This document shows, one piece after another, positions 11,080 through 22,521 of a stretch of 64,000 nucleotides of DNA. This stretch comes from Nepenthes gracilis (Eukaryota > Streptophyta > Magnoliopsida > Caryophyllales > Nepenthaceae): NCBI GenBank assembly GCA_033239525.1, contig BSYO01000034.1:2108001-2172000 (forward strand), given 5' to 3'. The position numbers and the translations under genes are program-made. The notes beneath the pieces are model-generated. The model worked only from the letters and a program-made list of their open reading frames with translations, did not search any database and had not been told where the DNA came from. The stretch's first letter is position 1; each line of letters opens with the position of its first letter.

Positions 11080-12518
11080 TTGCCAGAGAACCTCGACGAG
11101 GCAAAGCGCATGAGGAAGACAACATGCTGGTACACCTTTGTGGATGGAAGACTATACCGCTAGGGATACTCAATCCCCTACATGAGGTGCCTAGTGCCAA
11201 AAGAGGCCGACTGCGTGCTGGGTGATGTACATCTCAGCGTGTGCAGCTCATATATAGGAGGTAAGAACTTTGCCTTCAAAGTCGTGAGATAAGGCTTCTT
11301 TTGGCCCTCCACGAAACATGACACCATGGAGTTCGTGAAGAAGTGCAAGAATTGCTAGATCCATGGGAACATTCCTCACCAGCCCCATAAGGAACTGCAA
11401 GCCGTCCAGTCATCCTGGCCATTCGCGCAATGGAGGCTCGACATACTCGAACCTCTGCTTATAGCATCCAAACAAAAAAAGTTTGTCATGATGGGTATTG
11501 ACTATTTCACTCAATGGGTGGAAGCGTCTCCACTGGTAAGGATAATTGTTAGGAGTTCGTGAAGAAGTGCGAGAATGGCCAGATCCATGGAAACATGGCT
11601 CACCAATTGTATGCAGAACTGCAAGCCTTCCACTCAACTGGTCGTTCACGCAATGGGGGCTCAACATACTCGGACCTCTGCTCACAGTATCCAAACAAAG
11701 AAAATTTGTCATAATGGATATTGTCTACTTCAATAAGTGGGTAGAAATGTCTCCGCTAGTGCAGATAAACGAACAAAACACAACGGAGCTCGTTTGCCAA
11801 AGTATCGTTTGTCGGTTCGGGGTTCTCGAGGTTATAATGACCGACAACGGAACCTAATTCACCGGCAAATGATTCACGAAGTATTGCACATGTTTGCGAA
11901 AAAGGTTCGTTTACACTTCTGTCGCCTACCCGCAAGCCAACGGACAGGTGGAAATGACGAACTGAACACTGCTACATGAGTTGAAGACCAAGTTAGAGGA
12001 TACTGGGAGCTCCTGAGCCAATGAGTTGCCATCCGTCTTCTGGTCATATAGGACCATCCCGAGGGAGCCGACCTGAGAAATGCCTTTCAGTCTATACTAC
12101 AACACTGAGGCGGTCGTATCAGTCGAAGTCAGCCTGCCCAGCCTTTGGGTCGAGAGCTTTGACCCCCTCAACAATTCTCAGAGGCTGAGGAAGCACCTCG
12201 ACTTGCTCAAGGAGACTGGGATGCGGCGTGCCTTCTAACAGCATCCAATCAACGATGAATCGTGCGATACTACAATAAAAGGGTACGAGCTCACTGGTTT
12301 GACGTGGGGGACCTTGTCCTACAAAGCGTAGAGGCAACTGGCAAAACCGCCAACAGGAATAAGCTCTCTCCAAACTGGGAGGGAATGTTTTTCATCTCGA
12401 CAATCCGAGACGAGGAGACATTCCTTGTCTCTGTAATGGTGTGTACAAGTTATGCACCCAGGATAGCAAATTTGTCCCAAGAACATGGAACGCTGCCCAC
12501 CTTAAAAGGTACTACTAA
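11080..12518 (+). pseudogene. Integrase remnant of the Tat element
   Basis: Blocks seen are 'FFWPSTKHDTMEFVKKCKNC' (zinc-binding region), 'DYFTQWVEASPL' (catalytic-core Asp), 'TDNGT' at about 11838-11853 (second Asp), and the C-terminal 'YYNKRVRAHWFDVGDLVLQ' and 'VPRTWNAAHLKRYY' before TAA at 12516-12518. It contains a 224-bp internal tandem duplication and many stops. The pol chain ends here, well upstream of the 3' LTR. Confidence 0.8.
11329..11776 (+). repeat. Tandem duplication inside the integrase region
   Basis: Two adjacent copies with a period of about 224 bp, both starting GAGTTCGTGAAGAAGTGC (11329 and 11553). Each runs through 'ATCCATGG..ACAT', 'CGCAATGG.GGCTC' and 'ATCCAAACAAA'. 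The copies have diverged at many positions, so the duplication is old. Confidence 0.85.
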
Positions 12519-13559
12519 TAGGTTCCGGCTGAGCCCAGGTAAGGTTAATATGCATTATTTCGAATACTTGTAAATGTATCACGTTTTGGTTAATAAAATT
12601 ATTGTTCGTTCATGCGTACTTATCCATGTAAATGCATGCGTGTTTGTCATCTCATAAAATCAAATGACCTAAACTACCCCTAAGTCAGGCGGGACTCGTC
12701 CTGGCCTGCTTCACGACCCATTGGCGGTCGAAAAACCTCAATCTCGAACCGAGTGGCCCATTAAGCCGTCTAACGTTGAACCTTGGTTCCACGCCAAGCA
12801 GCCCTCCCGCAGTTGGAAACCCAGGCCTAGGGGCTCTTAGAGCTCTCAATCGAATGACCACTAAAACCTTAGGGGGCTTTTACAGTAGGCATGCAACGAC
12901 CTCCCTCCGACGGAGAGAGCACCCTCAGTCGACGACGGTCAGTGAACTAGGACCATATATGCATGAGCTACAACGTCCTTGGTTAAGACCGAGCGCCAAT
13001 ACGGCAATGTGCGGACAATGGCCTACGACTTCGTTAAGGCCCGGATGCTGCGGACATGAAACCTAGCTAGCTCTAGCGAGGCTCACCCTCAGACATGCGA
13101 CGACGTTCTATTTACAAGATAGAGCACCCCACAGAGTTAAGGTGCCACAACATTCCCTCCCCAAGGGAATGAGCACCACCGGGCAAATGCGCCCGAGACA
13201 AGCCCGGCGACGATAGCTGCAACTCTTAGCCGGCCAAACAAAGGAAAGCAATTCCACACAAAAGTGCAAGCAAACAGCCACAAAGGTTACAGCAATTTGG
13301 TTGATCTCATTACAATGGTTCCAAATGTACAAGGTAGGCCATTTGCCCCAAACAATACAGAAGCAAAAAAAAAAAGAAAAAAGAAAAGAGAGAGGGTCCT
13401 AGCGATTTGGAGAGAAGTGACTGGTGGCTGATGACTGCTCAGTTGTGAAGACGAAGGCCCGGCCATCCCTTTGGTAGGGGTCAGCAGATCCGACTCCCTA
13501 GTGGAACTAGCATTGACCGGATGGAGGAGATAGGAAAGTCCAAGGGCCGCAAGATGCAC
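12519..13559. other. Tat element 3' region, no ORF recognised
   Basis: Between the end of pol and the antisense ORF. Relatively GC-rich (for example 12690-13210), with no recognised protein similarity. An A-rich tract lies at 13363-13385. Confidence 0.5.
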
Positions 13560-15440
13560 CACTCAGCGGTAGAGATGAATGTCGTCCCAGTACTTGCCCT
13601 TCAACACCTTGCCAAGCCCCCCAGCCGGAATGGAGGCCCTTAACTTGTCCTCAAGCCGGAGGCAGTGTCCACTACAGAAGGGAGTATCGCTCTTGGAACT
13701 AGCAGAGAGACTCCTCAAGAGAAGTGATCTTTGCCCCGACCTCGTGTAGCTCACGTTCTAGGATCTCGATCTGCTCCTTACCTGGCCTCGCCTGCTTCGC
13801 TACGGCTCTATGCTTCGCCACACTAACGTGCTTTTGGGTCAAATCGCCAATGGCCGCCAAAAACTGTAGAGCCCTCTCCTGTACCTGCCTGTAGAAAGCA
13901 TGTTAGGTGGATTGAGACGAAAGTAGAGAAAAGGCAAATGAATGCTAAAAAAGTACCTTAGCATAGGAAAGCTCCTGTGAGGGCAGACAGCCAGGGATAG
14001 CCTCAAGTGACCCCGCAGTCTCCTCGGCTCCAGCAGACCCATCTCCTTTGGACCCCAAGAACTCGAGGGCTGGTTCTGCGGCTTCCTCCATAGTGTCCAC
14101 GGCAACCGTCGCCTCTTGGACCCCAGGCTCTGAAGGGTCAGAAGGAGGCACCTTGACAACCTCAATTACCTCAGCGGGGAGCACATCAACGGCACTAATC
14201 ACCTCAGAAGGAGGCTCCTCAACGACCTCAGTGCCTTCAGCAGGCCCCTCGACTCCATCACCTTCATCAACCAAGCTGACGACAACAACTGTGGAAATAT
14301 CACCGACGCCTTCGCCGTACCGGCGGGAACCTCATCTTTGCCCACCGCAGCCTCAATAGCTGACTCAGCTGGGGTGTCCGCCTAAGGCCACCTTGGCGAT
14401 GTTGACAAAAATGTCGGGCGTTGGCTCCTCACGCAAGGTTTCGGTGTCGACCGGGATCCCGAACTGTGCCAAGATAGGCATGGAGATCGGCTCGACTCCA
14501 ACTTTGACGTCCCTAGAGCCCAAAATCAGCGCAGGAGCTGCTACAGGCTCGGCACCCTCTACTCCCCCAAAGCTAGATGTCTGGCCCAAAGATGAGGCAA
14601 GAGTAGGGACCACCCTCCTTGAAGTGCTCCTGGATTGCCGTACCCGCTCCAACGCAGCCTTGTCCTCTTCAGAAGAAAAAATGGAATCCCAAGAAGTGTC
14701 ATTGGAAGAGGGGTAACACCGCTTTGACAGCCGGTTCGAGGGCTTTCGAATGACCAACACCCTCGACTTCTTCTGACTAGCAGTCATCTCCTCAAGGGCC
14801 GGCCCCCAAGTCGTAGTAGCAAAGGCCTCGGCAATCAGCCAATGCCCCCTCTCCCAAAAAATAGTGGCATTGGCCAGGATGAGGTTCATCAAAGACTTCT
14901 CTTAAGCCTTATCGTTATCATCCAAGGACTTGGTGAGACCAGGCCACACTCTCCCCCACTCCTTGGATACAGTCCAGTTAGACGGAACTGCCAAGTAAAA
15001 GAAACGGTCCTTTCAATGCTTGACCGAGTCAGGATTCGCTCCTTTGAAGTTAAAGTCGAGGCGATGGGACAACGAAATACAGTCCGCTTTCTGGGAAAAT
15101 ATAAAAATCGCTCTCATTGACGTGATAGTGAATTTATAGCCATGACAGTGAGAGAAGACATAAAGAGACACCAGGTATCGGACGGCATTGGGCATAAGCC
15201 CCACCAAAGGCATCCTCAAAGCTTGAGGATCGCGTACAATTTAGACAGCACTCGAAAACGAAGTCCTCCCTGCAAGTGAATCTCGTAAAGTGTAATGAAG
15301 CCCTTTGGCGGAGAGCAGGCCTTGCCGCCTTTGCCATGTAACAAAAACGCTGTGCTTCCCGGAACCCTAAACTGAGAAGGCAGTGATTGAATGTCATAGA
15401 CGGTAAGAACCTATCAGAACTTCCTAACCTTGTCAAAAAC
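13560..15440 (-). pseudogene. Antisense extra ORF of the Tat element (gypsy-type transposon domain)
   Basis: On the strand opposite to gag-pol, overlapping minus-strand frames join into one reading. At 15295-15230 it gives 'ITLYEIHLQGGLRFRVLSKL'; then, after a frame change, 15219-15013 gives 'RMPLVGLMPNAVRYLVSLYV' and 'NPDSVKHWKDRFFYL'; 14892-14365 continues with a Ser/Glu-rich stretch, and further frames extend to 13560. The 'L.FPL...L..LGL.P.Q..PN.WR...G..' and 'WK.RFF.V' layout is that of the plant 'putative gypsy type transposon' domain (Pfam Transposase_28) as I recall it. Antisense ORFs between pol and the 3' LTR are known in Tat/Grande-type elements, and their role is unsettled. Several frameshifts and stops are present. 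Confidence 0.65.
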
Positions 15441-17103
15441 CATGGCTAGCAAAGCACGAGAAGGAAGTATACAAAGGGGGGGCTCACAACGATTTGAAAA
15501 CGAAAGCAAAGTACGGGAAATGGTGAGAGGCATGCAGTTTAAATAGGCTAAGATCCTAGACTAAAAACAACGTTGTTTGGGAAGTCAAACAGCCATCCTC
15601 ATGATGGCAGCTACACGTGTTAGCCCCATGAGGTGCCATGACGCGTGCCTTCCCACTGTCGGTTGAGATGGCTTGATGCCTCGATTTCTCACGTGCAGAC
15701 ACCGTGCACTAGCAATGATGTCGGTCAATTGAACCATCCTGTTAGCAATGAATGCAAAACTGCAGACCCCTAGGAGTGCCCGCGACGTTAGTCGAAGCGA
15801 CGATTATGACAGTGTACGACCTCGCTAGAAGCCTAGCGTCCTAAAGATAAGGCACTCATCACACGACATGGCTCAAGACAGAAAGCAGACCACGCATCAC
15901 CCAGGTCGGCTCGATGCCTTCCTGCCTGACTAGCCTCCCAACCAAGTGCTCAGGACAGCCAACCAAGAAGCTGGCCGTTAGAAAACTAAGCTGCTGGGTG
16001 CTCAGTCCACCTGACTGCCGGACGACAGGTCACACATTAGAGACACTCCAATCATAAAGTCATACAAGAAGATAAGGAGACAAGATTCCAGAAGCACAAG
16101 AAGAAGGCAAATACTTGGTGGTTCTATTCATTAAATTCTTTTACAAAGTACAAAGCTTACACCAGTAAAAGTACATAGTAGAAGAAACAGTGTAAAATAC
16201 ATAGAGTAAAAAACTGGTAGCGCACGCCTGGAAACTGGTTTGGGGAAGACGTGTTGGGAGGACAACCGTGAGTGAAACACCACGCAGACTTTGTCTACCT
16301 ACCCATGGAACGTCCCGACTGGAAACCAAGCGATGCAGGAGATGAATGGGAAGCAAATCCCTGACAAGGATTAACAAAACACCTCCGCCAATGTCAAGGA
16401 AGCTTCCCACTCGGAAGCTCCCCCTCCAACAAGCTCCAGCGATGACCACCAGAGAAGGGATCAAGGTAAGGCCACTTCCTAAGATATGAGACAATCTTGG
16501 GAAACGCCTGTTCTCAAGAGATCCCTCTAGAAGAGGACATCCGAACGCCAACCGGAGGTGGAAAGTAAAAGGACCCTACAATTGAGTCGCCGAGTGTGGT
16601 GGAATGAGAACAGCCAGAGTAGGGTCTAGGCGGCACGAGAACAGTTAGAACAACAGCAACACCATGAGCGCCAAGTGCATCTTCAAATTTTCCAAGGCTC
16701 CATTCGATCCCAGTGCAAGGCATTGGAGGTCCCAAGACGACTTCAAACTCCTACATCATTTAGTTGGTGTGAGGATGAACCTTGAGACAAAGAGTAAGCG
16801 GCCCCTCCATTTATAACCAAGGGAGAAGGATGGCAAGCTCCCAGTGAAAAGATGCATCAGCCAATGGTTGGCAAGGAATCGATGCCAAGCTTCGATTTAA
16901 AACAAGATCTTTCCAAATAGGGTATCGAATTTCTACGTCATTGTACGGAAAGCTACGAAGCACCTGGGGAAGGGGCGTAGCTCTCGGGAACTGGAAACTG
17001 AGGCATCTTGGAAAGAGACGCATGAGTAGGCTTGGCACACAACGTCCCATCATCTAACATGCCGAAGATCGGAGAGGCCCAACTCCCCGGCATAGGAGAC
17101 TAG
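15441..17103. other. Tat element 3' non-coding region
   Basis: Upstream side of the antisense ORF and downstream side of the sense strand, up to the 3' LTR. The 'TTCATTA..TTCTTTTACAAAGTACAAAG' stretch near 16125 and all of 16130-17103 recur in the truncated copy at 39570-40634. No clear polypurine tract was seen before the LTR. Confidence 0.6.
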
Positions 17104-18170
17104 TGATGGGTCCAGTCACGATATGGGCCAATCTAAAAGCTAGCCTGCTTGATAGTAAGGCCCAATAAGGAGCAAGGCCCCGGAGACTGTCTAGCCAGCC
17201 TATCTATTGCAAGTAGGCCCAGGGAGGAACGATAGGCAAGGATTGGCAGACAACCTCTCTGACTCAACCTATTACGGCCCAAGTCAATCCTCCACCTTAG
17301 CAATAGCAGTCGACAACCGCAGAAGATGCCGGCGCTGTAGATTTCAGCCAATGGTGGTAGCGGTCAACCATGGGGAACCATCGTGCCCGCCAACCAATGG
17401 TAGCCCAGCCAATCCACGCAAAAGACAGCCTAGCCCCTGTGGCCACCACCAGCTGCGGTCATGTCATCGCCACAAGAAATCTAACAATGGTGGCTCCCAT
17501 CAGTGTTCCAACAGCTGGCGAATTCTAATGAGACACCTGTGGCGAACCTTGGCACCAAAGCCTTCTCTGTAAAGTATTACAAATACTCCTCACTATCGTA
17601 AGAGAAAAGGGAGAACTCTTGAGCAAAAAAAGGATCGACCAATCCAGCTAAAGCGACCCTCAAGTAAGACACCAGAGCTCGGAAAGAGAGGGCTTGGTTC
17701 TTTCCGAGCTCTTTCTCTTCCTTACAAAGCCACTTGTCATCGAGTGCATTTTTAGTAAGCCACTTCAGTTGAGTGCCTTCCTTTTTAAGTCGCTCCTCAT
17801 CGAGTATACTCTAATGAGCCACTCACCGAATGCATCATATTGGAACCTTGTCCTTCATCTCACTAAGCCGCTCCCTGTTGAGCGCATACAGGAGCCCAAA
17901 CCTCCTTTCACATTTCCCGCATACGTATAACTCTGCATTCTTTACATCCTCCTTACATCTTCCTATTTACTTGAAAAGATTTCTAACCTGAGTGTTGAAA
18001 GATAGATCGGGGAATGAGTCCCACCAATCCTCTGATATCTCGTTCGTTGTTTATGGTGCGTAGGTTCTAGATTAATAGTGACAGAAATCAAACCTGCTCT
18101 AATTCGACCAACAGTGGAAGATCAACTGGTTCCCTAATCCGCATCACAACCCGGATCTTGAAATGCATCA
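17104..18170 (+). repeat. 3' LTR of the Tat element
   Basis: Begins TGATGGGTCCAGTCACGATA and ends GCATCA, followed by TSD ATATT. It aligns with 5718-6789. The conserved block 'GTGTTGAAAGATAGATCGG' lies near 17992. Confidence 0.85.
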
Positions 18171-18175
18171 ATATT
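18171..18175. repeat. Target-site duplication, right (ATATT)
   Basis: Matches ATATT at 5713-5717. Confidence 0.75.
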
Positions 18176-18365
18176 TTTGTTCTCATTAGTTTTTCTTTGA
18201 TCACTAAATAATAAAAATGCTTTTCTTGAAATTTATTGTCTCTCCAATATGAATTTTTATGACATCCAAATAAAAAAAAGAAAATATTTTCTTTTATTTT
18301 TTATTTTTCATTTTTTCCCTGCTGTTTTCCTTTCATTTATATATTTTTAATTCCAAACACACCCT

Positions 18366-19572
18366 TAGAGTATATTTGGTTTAAAGAAAATGTAAAGGAA
18401 AAGAGAAAAAAGTTTAAAGAAAATATTTTTAGTGTTTGGACTGAAGAAAAATTTTAGGGAAAAAATAGTGTAGAAAATGTGTGAAAATGTGGTGTTTTAT
18501 GAAAATTTCACCTTTTATTTAAAAACAAAAGAAAAATAAAAAAGAAAGAAAAATTCAAGGCTCTTATTTATTTTTTCGCTCAAATTGGGTGCTATTGTCC
18601 AAACTCTACAATTTACAATTTGCCACCCAAACTCTCTTCTGAACTCTTTCCTATGCTCTCTGCCTCTCTTCTCCTCTGCTTTTTTCTCCTCCTCTAACGT
18701 TCTATAGTGGACCTTTTGATTATAAGTTGAGAAATTAAAACAGTTCAAATGAGCGTATAAAATAATAACTAAAATGAGCTTATTAATATACTAAAGATAT
18801 ATATTTTTCTTTCTTTTAGTTTTTCTTTGATAACCAAATAATGATAATATCCTTTTTGAAAATTTATTTTCTTACAAATATGAATTTCCATAACATCTAA
18901 AAAAAGTAATTTTTTCCTAAAACTTTTCATCTAATCCAAACACCAAAAAATATTGTTTGATTGAAAGAAAATAAGAAGGAAAAGAAAATAATAAGGACAA
19001 ATATTGAAATAAGAAAAAAATAAAATAAAATAAATATATATATTTTTTTGTTTGGATGCTATGGAAATTCATATTGGAAAGAAAATAAATTTTAAGAAAA
19101 AATATTTTTATTGTTAGTTTATTAAAAGAAAAAAAAACTTAAATAAAGAATGTGAGTCCAATTATAAGCTCGTTTTGGTTGCTATTTTATATGCTCATTT
19201 GAATTGTTTTAGTTTATCAACCTGTAATCGAAGGATCCATTAGATGAGTTCAGAGGGAGAGAAAAGAGTAAAGGAGAGGAAAAGAGAGGAAGAGACCAGA
19301 GGAGAGGAGAGATTTTAAAGGAGAGTTTGGGTAACTGATTGTAAGAAGTGGAGTTTAGAGAACACCCAATTTGTAATAAGTGACATTCTTTTACTTTCTT
19401 TAATTTTCCTCTTGTTTTTAAATGGAAAGTAGTTTTCCATAAAACACTATATTTTCACTTAACAGTTTCCACACTATTTTTTAATAAAATTTTTCATCCA
19501 ATCCAAATACCAAAAAATATTTTCTTTTAACTTTTTCTCTCCCTTTTCTTTAAACCAAACATATCCTCAAGG
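18366..19572. repeat. Long near-palindrome (foldback element), arms about 520 bp
   Basis: The left arm reads from 'CCTTAGAGTATATTTGGTTT' inward to about 18895. The reverse complement of the right arm reads from 'CCTTGAGGATATGTTTGGTT' (19572) inward to about 19050. The arms align along their length by eye, including 'AATAGTGTAGAAAATG', 'CAAATTGGGTG', 'CCAAACTCTC', 'TTCAAATGAGC.TATAAAATA' and 'TATGAATTTCCATA.CAT'. The spacer is only about 150 bp. No transposase is encoded. Such a structure could be transcribed into a long hairpin. Confidence 0.75.
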
Positions 19573-20199
19573 ACTTAAAATGTGGAAAACAAAGGCAGCC
19601 AAAAGCCCTAGAAGGCATATAGAAAATGGAGGCCTTGTGTATGAGGCTCCTACTTTGCGTCGCTGGGGAGTTATTTGATGTAACCATCCTTACTCGGGTT
19701 ATTTGCTGGATAGCTTGTAAACTGGGAATAGAAATTATAGGATTTTAGTGGGTAATCTTTATTTTTGATAAAAATAGGTTTGGGGCATGTTATCCTATAC
19801 TTGGAGAGGCATAGATGCCCTTATACTGTTAAGCCTGTTTTGTTGATTTGTCTATTCTGTAGTTTTCATCGTGTCTAAATTTGATGAGTGAATAAATTTC
19901 GAGATAGTTGATGTTCCCCACTGCAATCTGCCAAACATATAGATTTTCAACTCCCCTGTGAAGTGTCAAAAGGCCTGAGCAATGAGGCAAATATCCGATA
20001 ATTCACAGGGGTTGCATCCACAGCACTGAATTTTTCATTACTTAGTTGCAAGTTGAGCTTACCAATCACAGATTTTGCGCATAAGACAACCTGAGAAACA
20101 AGATGAAGAAGATTATGAGAACAACTGCTTAAAGCTAAGAGTTCAATAAACAATCCCACCTGTCTTGCACATTGATGCAAATTTCGACTATTGGCATCA
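19573..20199. other. No gene recognised
   Basis: Sequence left of the ERDJ2 exons. No preceding ERDJ2 exon and no transposon domain recognised. Confidence 0.4.
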
Positions 20200-20380
20200 G
20201 TTCCCTAGATACCGACATTTCCCAATGCAACGATAATATTGTAATATATTAGTTGATACAATCTTGTCAGTTTACGATTTTTTAAAATTGTTTTCCTTCT
20301 GATATATTTAATATTAATATGTATTATTCGATATATCCAATGCCAATATGGTTACGATCGATATTTTCAATTATGCTCCA
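20200..20380 (-). repeat. GATATATC-rich dispersed repeat, copy 3
   Basis: Contains 'TATGTATTATTCGATATATC' and 'GGTTACGATCGATATTTTCA', as in the copies at 3650 and 60780. It lies just upstream of the first ERDJ2 exon seen here. Confidence 0.55.
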
Positions 20381-20693
20381 GTATAAAGGGCGTGAGCTTT
20401 TGATGAGTGTGGAACAGGATGTATTTATGGTAAAAGCAAGCTGAAACACTTGAGAATGAAAACGAAAGATAATGCCTCTTTTTTTCGGACATTTTAAGCA
20501 GATGCTTTCATATCTTCATCGCTTAGAAGACCTGGGCTTCAAGTTGTGCAATTATAATAAGCGTTTTCATTCGTGGTTGTGCTTTTTTTCTCTTTCCATT
20601 TGATCTGTTTCATTAACAACTAACTTTTGATTCATTACTCTTGCCAATTATGGTAAGATATTTCGTTCATTAACAGCTACCAATTTGGTGCAG

Positions 20694-20780
20694 ATGGCAC
20701 TTGTACCGCGTACACCTCAAGGGCACGGGTGGCTAAGGCCTGCAATGGGAGTCATTGAGCTTTCGCAATGCATCATTCAG
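20694..20780 (+). CDS. ERDJ2/Sec63 homologue, internal exon (29 codons)
   Basis: Follows a TTGGTGCAG acceptor and ends at CAG before GTTCTA. It translates to '[19 protein letters not shown]' and '[10 protein letters not shown]', the highly conserved start of the Sec63 domain of plant ERDJ2 proteins. In the family this methionine is internal, after the DnaJ and membrane regions, so the ATG is not the gene start. The exon is in phase 0 at both ends. The upstream half of the protein (membrane segments, J domain; roughly 340 residues in the family) was not found in the 20.7 kb to the left. Sec63 proteins sit in the ER membrane with the Sec61 channel and Sec62, and recruit BiP for protein import. 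Confidence 0.92.
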
Positions 20781-21567
20781 GTTCTATTTATTCAAGGACT
20801 ATTTATTGAGCGTATAATGTGAAAATTGACGTATTTTTTTATCAAACAAATGAAAGTTGCACCTTTTTAATGCCTAATTGCTAGTTTTTTTGCTTTCATT
20901 TCAACCAAATAAACTATGATGATTTGATCTAAATGTTTAAGAAAGCGGAAAAAAAAAAAGGTTCATCTGGTGCCTAGAGTTTTGATATTTCCATATGATC
21001 CTCATGATTACTAATTTCATTCTAGTACTCTAATTTTTCCTATGAACACAAAATAAAATATCGGTCAATGTGTAAAATATTGGATGATATATATCAGGAA
21101 TATGCCCTTGATATCGTGACAAAATCACGATGTTACTATTTTGGTAATATGTCGCCTTACATTCAAAATATCTATTGAAATATCCGATATTTTTGGAATT
21201 TGGTTGATATATGGCTGAAGTTGTACTATCAAGTTCCGTTCACAAAAGGAAAATTTGTGGCTGATATATGCAATATTGACATTTGATGGTCAGAGGCAAA
21301 TTGGAAGCTAAGCTCTGGAAATTCTAAAGATTTTTGGATATCGCCTGATAAGGCCAATATTGACACAACCGCCACTGATGTCATGGCCCTGACCAATCAT
21401 GTTCACCATTTGGACCATTAGTAAAAGCTGACAATGCTTTAATGAAAAAATGCTGATGTATTTCTTAAAGCAGCCATAAAGTTTGAATCACAAAGGTGCC
21501 TTTTTTTTTTTCTTTTTATTTGTATATTATATGGATTCTTATTCATCTCCGACGCAAATCTTCGCAG
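20781..21567 (+). other. ERDJ2 intron with a GATATATC-type repeat
   Basis: GT at 20781 and AG at 21566-21567. It holds a repeat of the GATATATC-rich family at about 21055-21400 ('GGATGATATATATCAGGAAT'). The rest is AT-rich. Confidence 0.8.
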
Positions 21568-21678
21568 GCCGTTCCTCTAAGTGCTAGGAAAGCCAGTGGA
21601 GGGTCCACAGAAGGTATTGCGCCCTTTTTGCAGCTGCCGCATTTTAGCGAGGCCATCACCAAAAAGATTGCTCGCAAG
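21568..21678 (+). CDS. ERDJ2/Sec63 homologue, internal exon (37 codons)
   Basis: Starts after TTCGCAG and ends at CGCAAG before GTCAGT, phase 0 at both ends. It reads '[20 protein letters not shown]' and '[17 protein letters not shown]', a strongly conserved part of the plant Sec63 domain, and continues directly into the last exon ('KVRTFEDL'). Confidence 0.93.
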
Positions 21679-21854
21679 GTCAGTCAATCAAACTTTCTTT
21701 TGTGATACGGTATTGATCGCAGTTATATTGATATTAAATAATACGTATCAATATATTTATTAATTGAGTTTTTTGTGTGATATTTGATGCAGAATTCTAT
21801 TGTCACTTTGACTATCAGCTTCCTCTTTAAGACAATATCAAAAGTATTAACCTT

Positions 21855-22095
21855 GAACTATAAATGAAAATATCGGTATTGATATCGGTCACAGCCATGT
21901 TGGTATTGGACGTATTAAAAAGTACGTATCTATATTAGATATGTCAAAAGGAAAAAAATTCTGAATATTATAAGTTAATAGAGTTATATGGACTGATATA
22001 TCATGATATATCGTTGATACGAAGATATATCGTGATATTTTGCAACATCAAAAATATGAAGATCCATATTGATCGATATTTGCTTCAATGCCTTG
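21855..22095 (+). repeat. GATATATC-rich dispersed repeat, copy 5
   Basis: Good example of the family: 'ATGAAAATATCGGTATTGAT' at the left, 'TGATATATCATGATATATCG' inside, and 'GATCGATATTTGCTTCAATG' at the right. Confidence 0.65.
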
Positions 22096-22521
22096 AACTA
22101 TGAACAAGAATTAAAACCCAAATTTACGTTATTTCTTTTTCCCTCTAACTATGGGGAGCAGAATGGGTTGGGGGAGGGACTAAAAATTGTGAATATTTCT
22201 AAAAATGCTTAGGTCAGTCAATCCTCTTGAACTCTTCATTAGGTCCATTGCATAAAAAGCATCTATGAACTACGATAAATTGGACCAGCTATATATCACT
22301 GTTACATTCCTGATTTTTTACCACATAGTCTCCTTGAACCCTTTTTATCTAAATAAAATTAATTAAGTCCAAATTTTGAGAAGATGAATAAACATGGTTA
22401 TACAAAAAAAGGTGCTATATTTATTTCAAAATAAGCTATACTAATAGAAACAGTTGCATTTTTTCACAAATTTTGACCAATCAAAATTATTATTCAAATT
22501 TCAATGTAAAATGTTTGTAAT

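Larger units (their letters stand above)
5718..18170 (+). mobile_element. Degenerate Tat-lineage Ty3/Gypsy retrotransposon, 12.45 kb
   Basis: Full-length in structure: two LTRs of about 1.07 kb and TSD ATATT on both sides. Remnants of gag, protease, reverse transcriptase, RNase H and integrase lie in that order on the plus strand, followed by a long 3' region with an extra ORF in antisense. The pol order (RNase H before integrase) is that of Ty3/Gypsy. The gag 'YCHYH..LDHST..C' motif and the antisense ORF before the 3' LTR fit the Tat/Ogre/Retand group of plants. Every coding domain is broken by in-frame stops and frameshifts, and the LTRs differ at many positions, so it is an old, inactive copy. 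It lies in what appears to be an intron of ERDJ2, or 5' of the exons seen here. Confidence 0.88.

Noticed and set aside
20694..20696. ATG at 20694 as the ERDJ2 start codon
   Set aside because: It follows an acceptor and corresponds to a conserved internal Met in the family.
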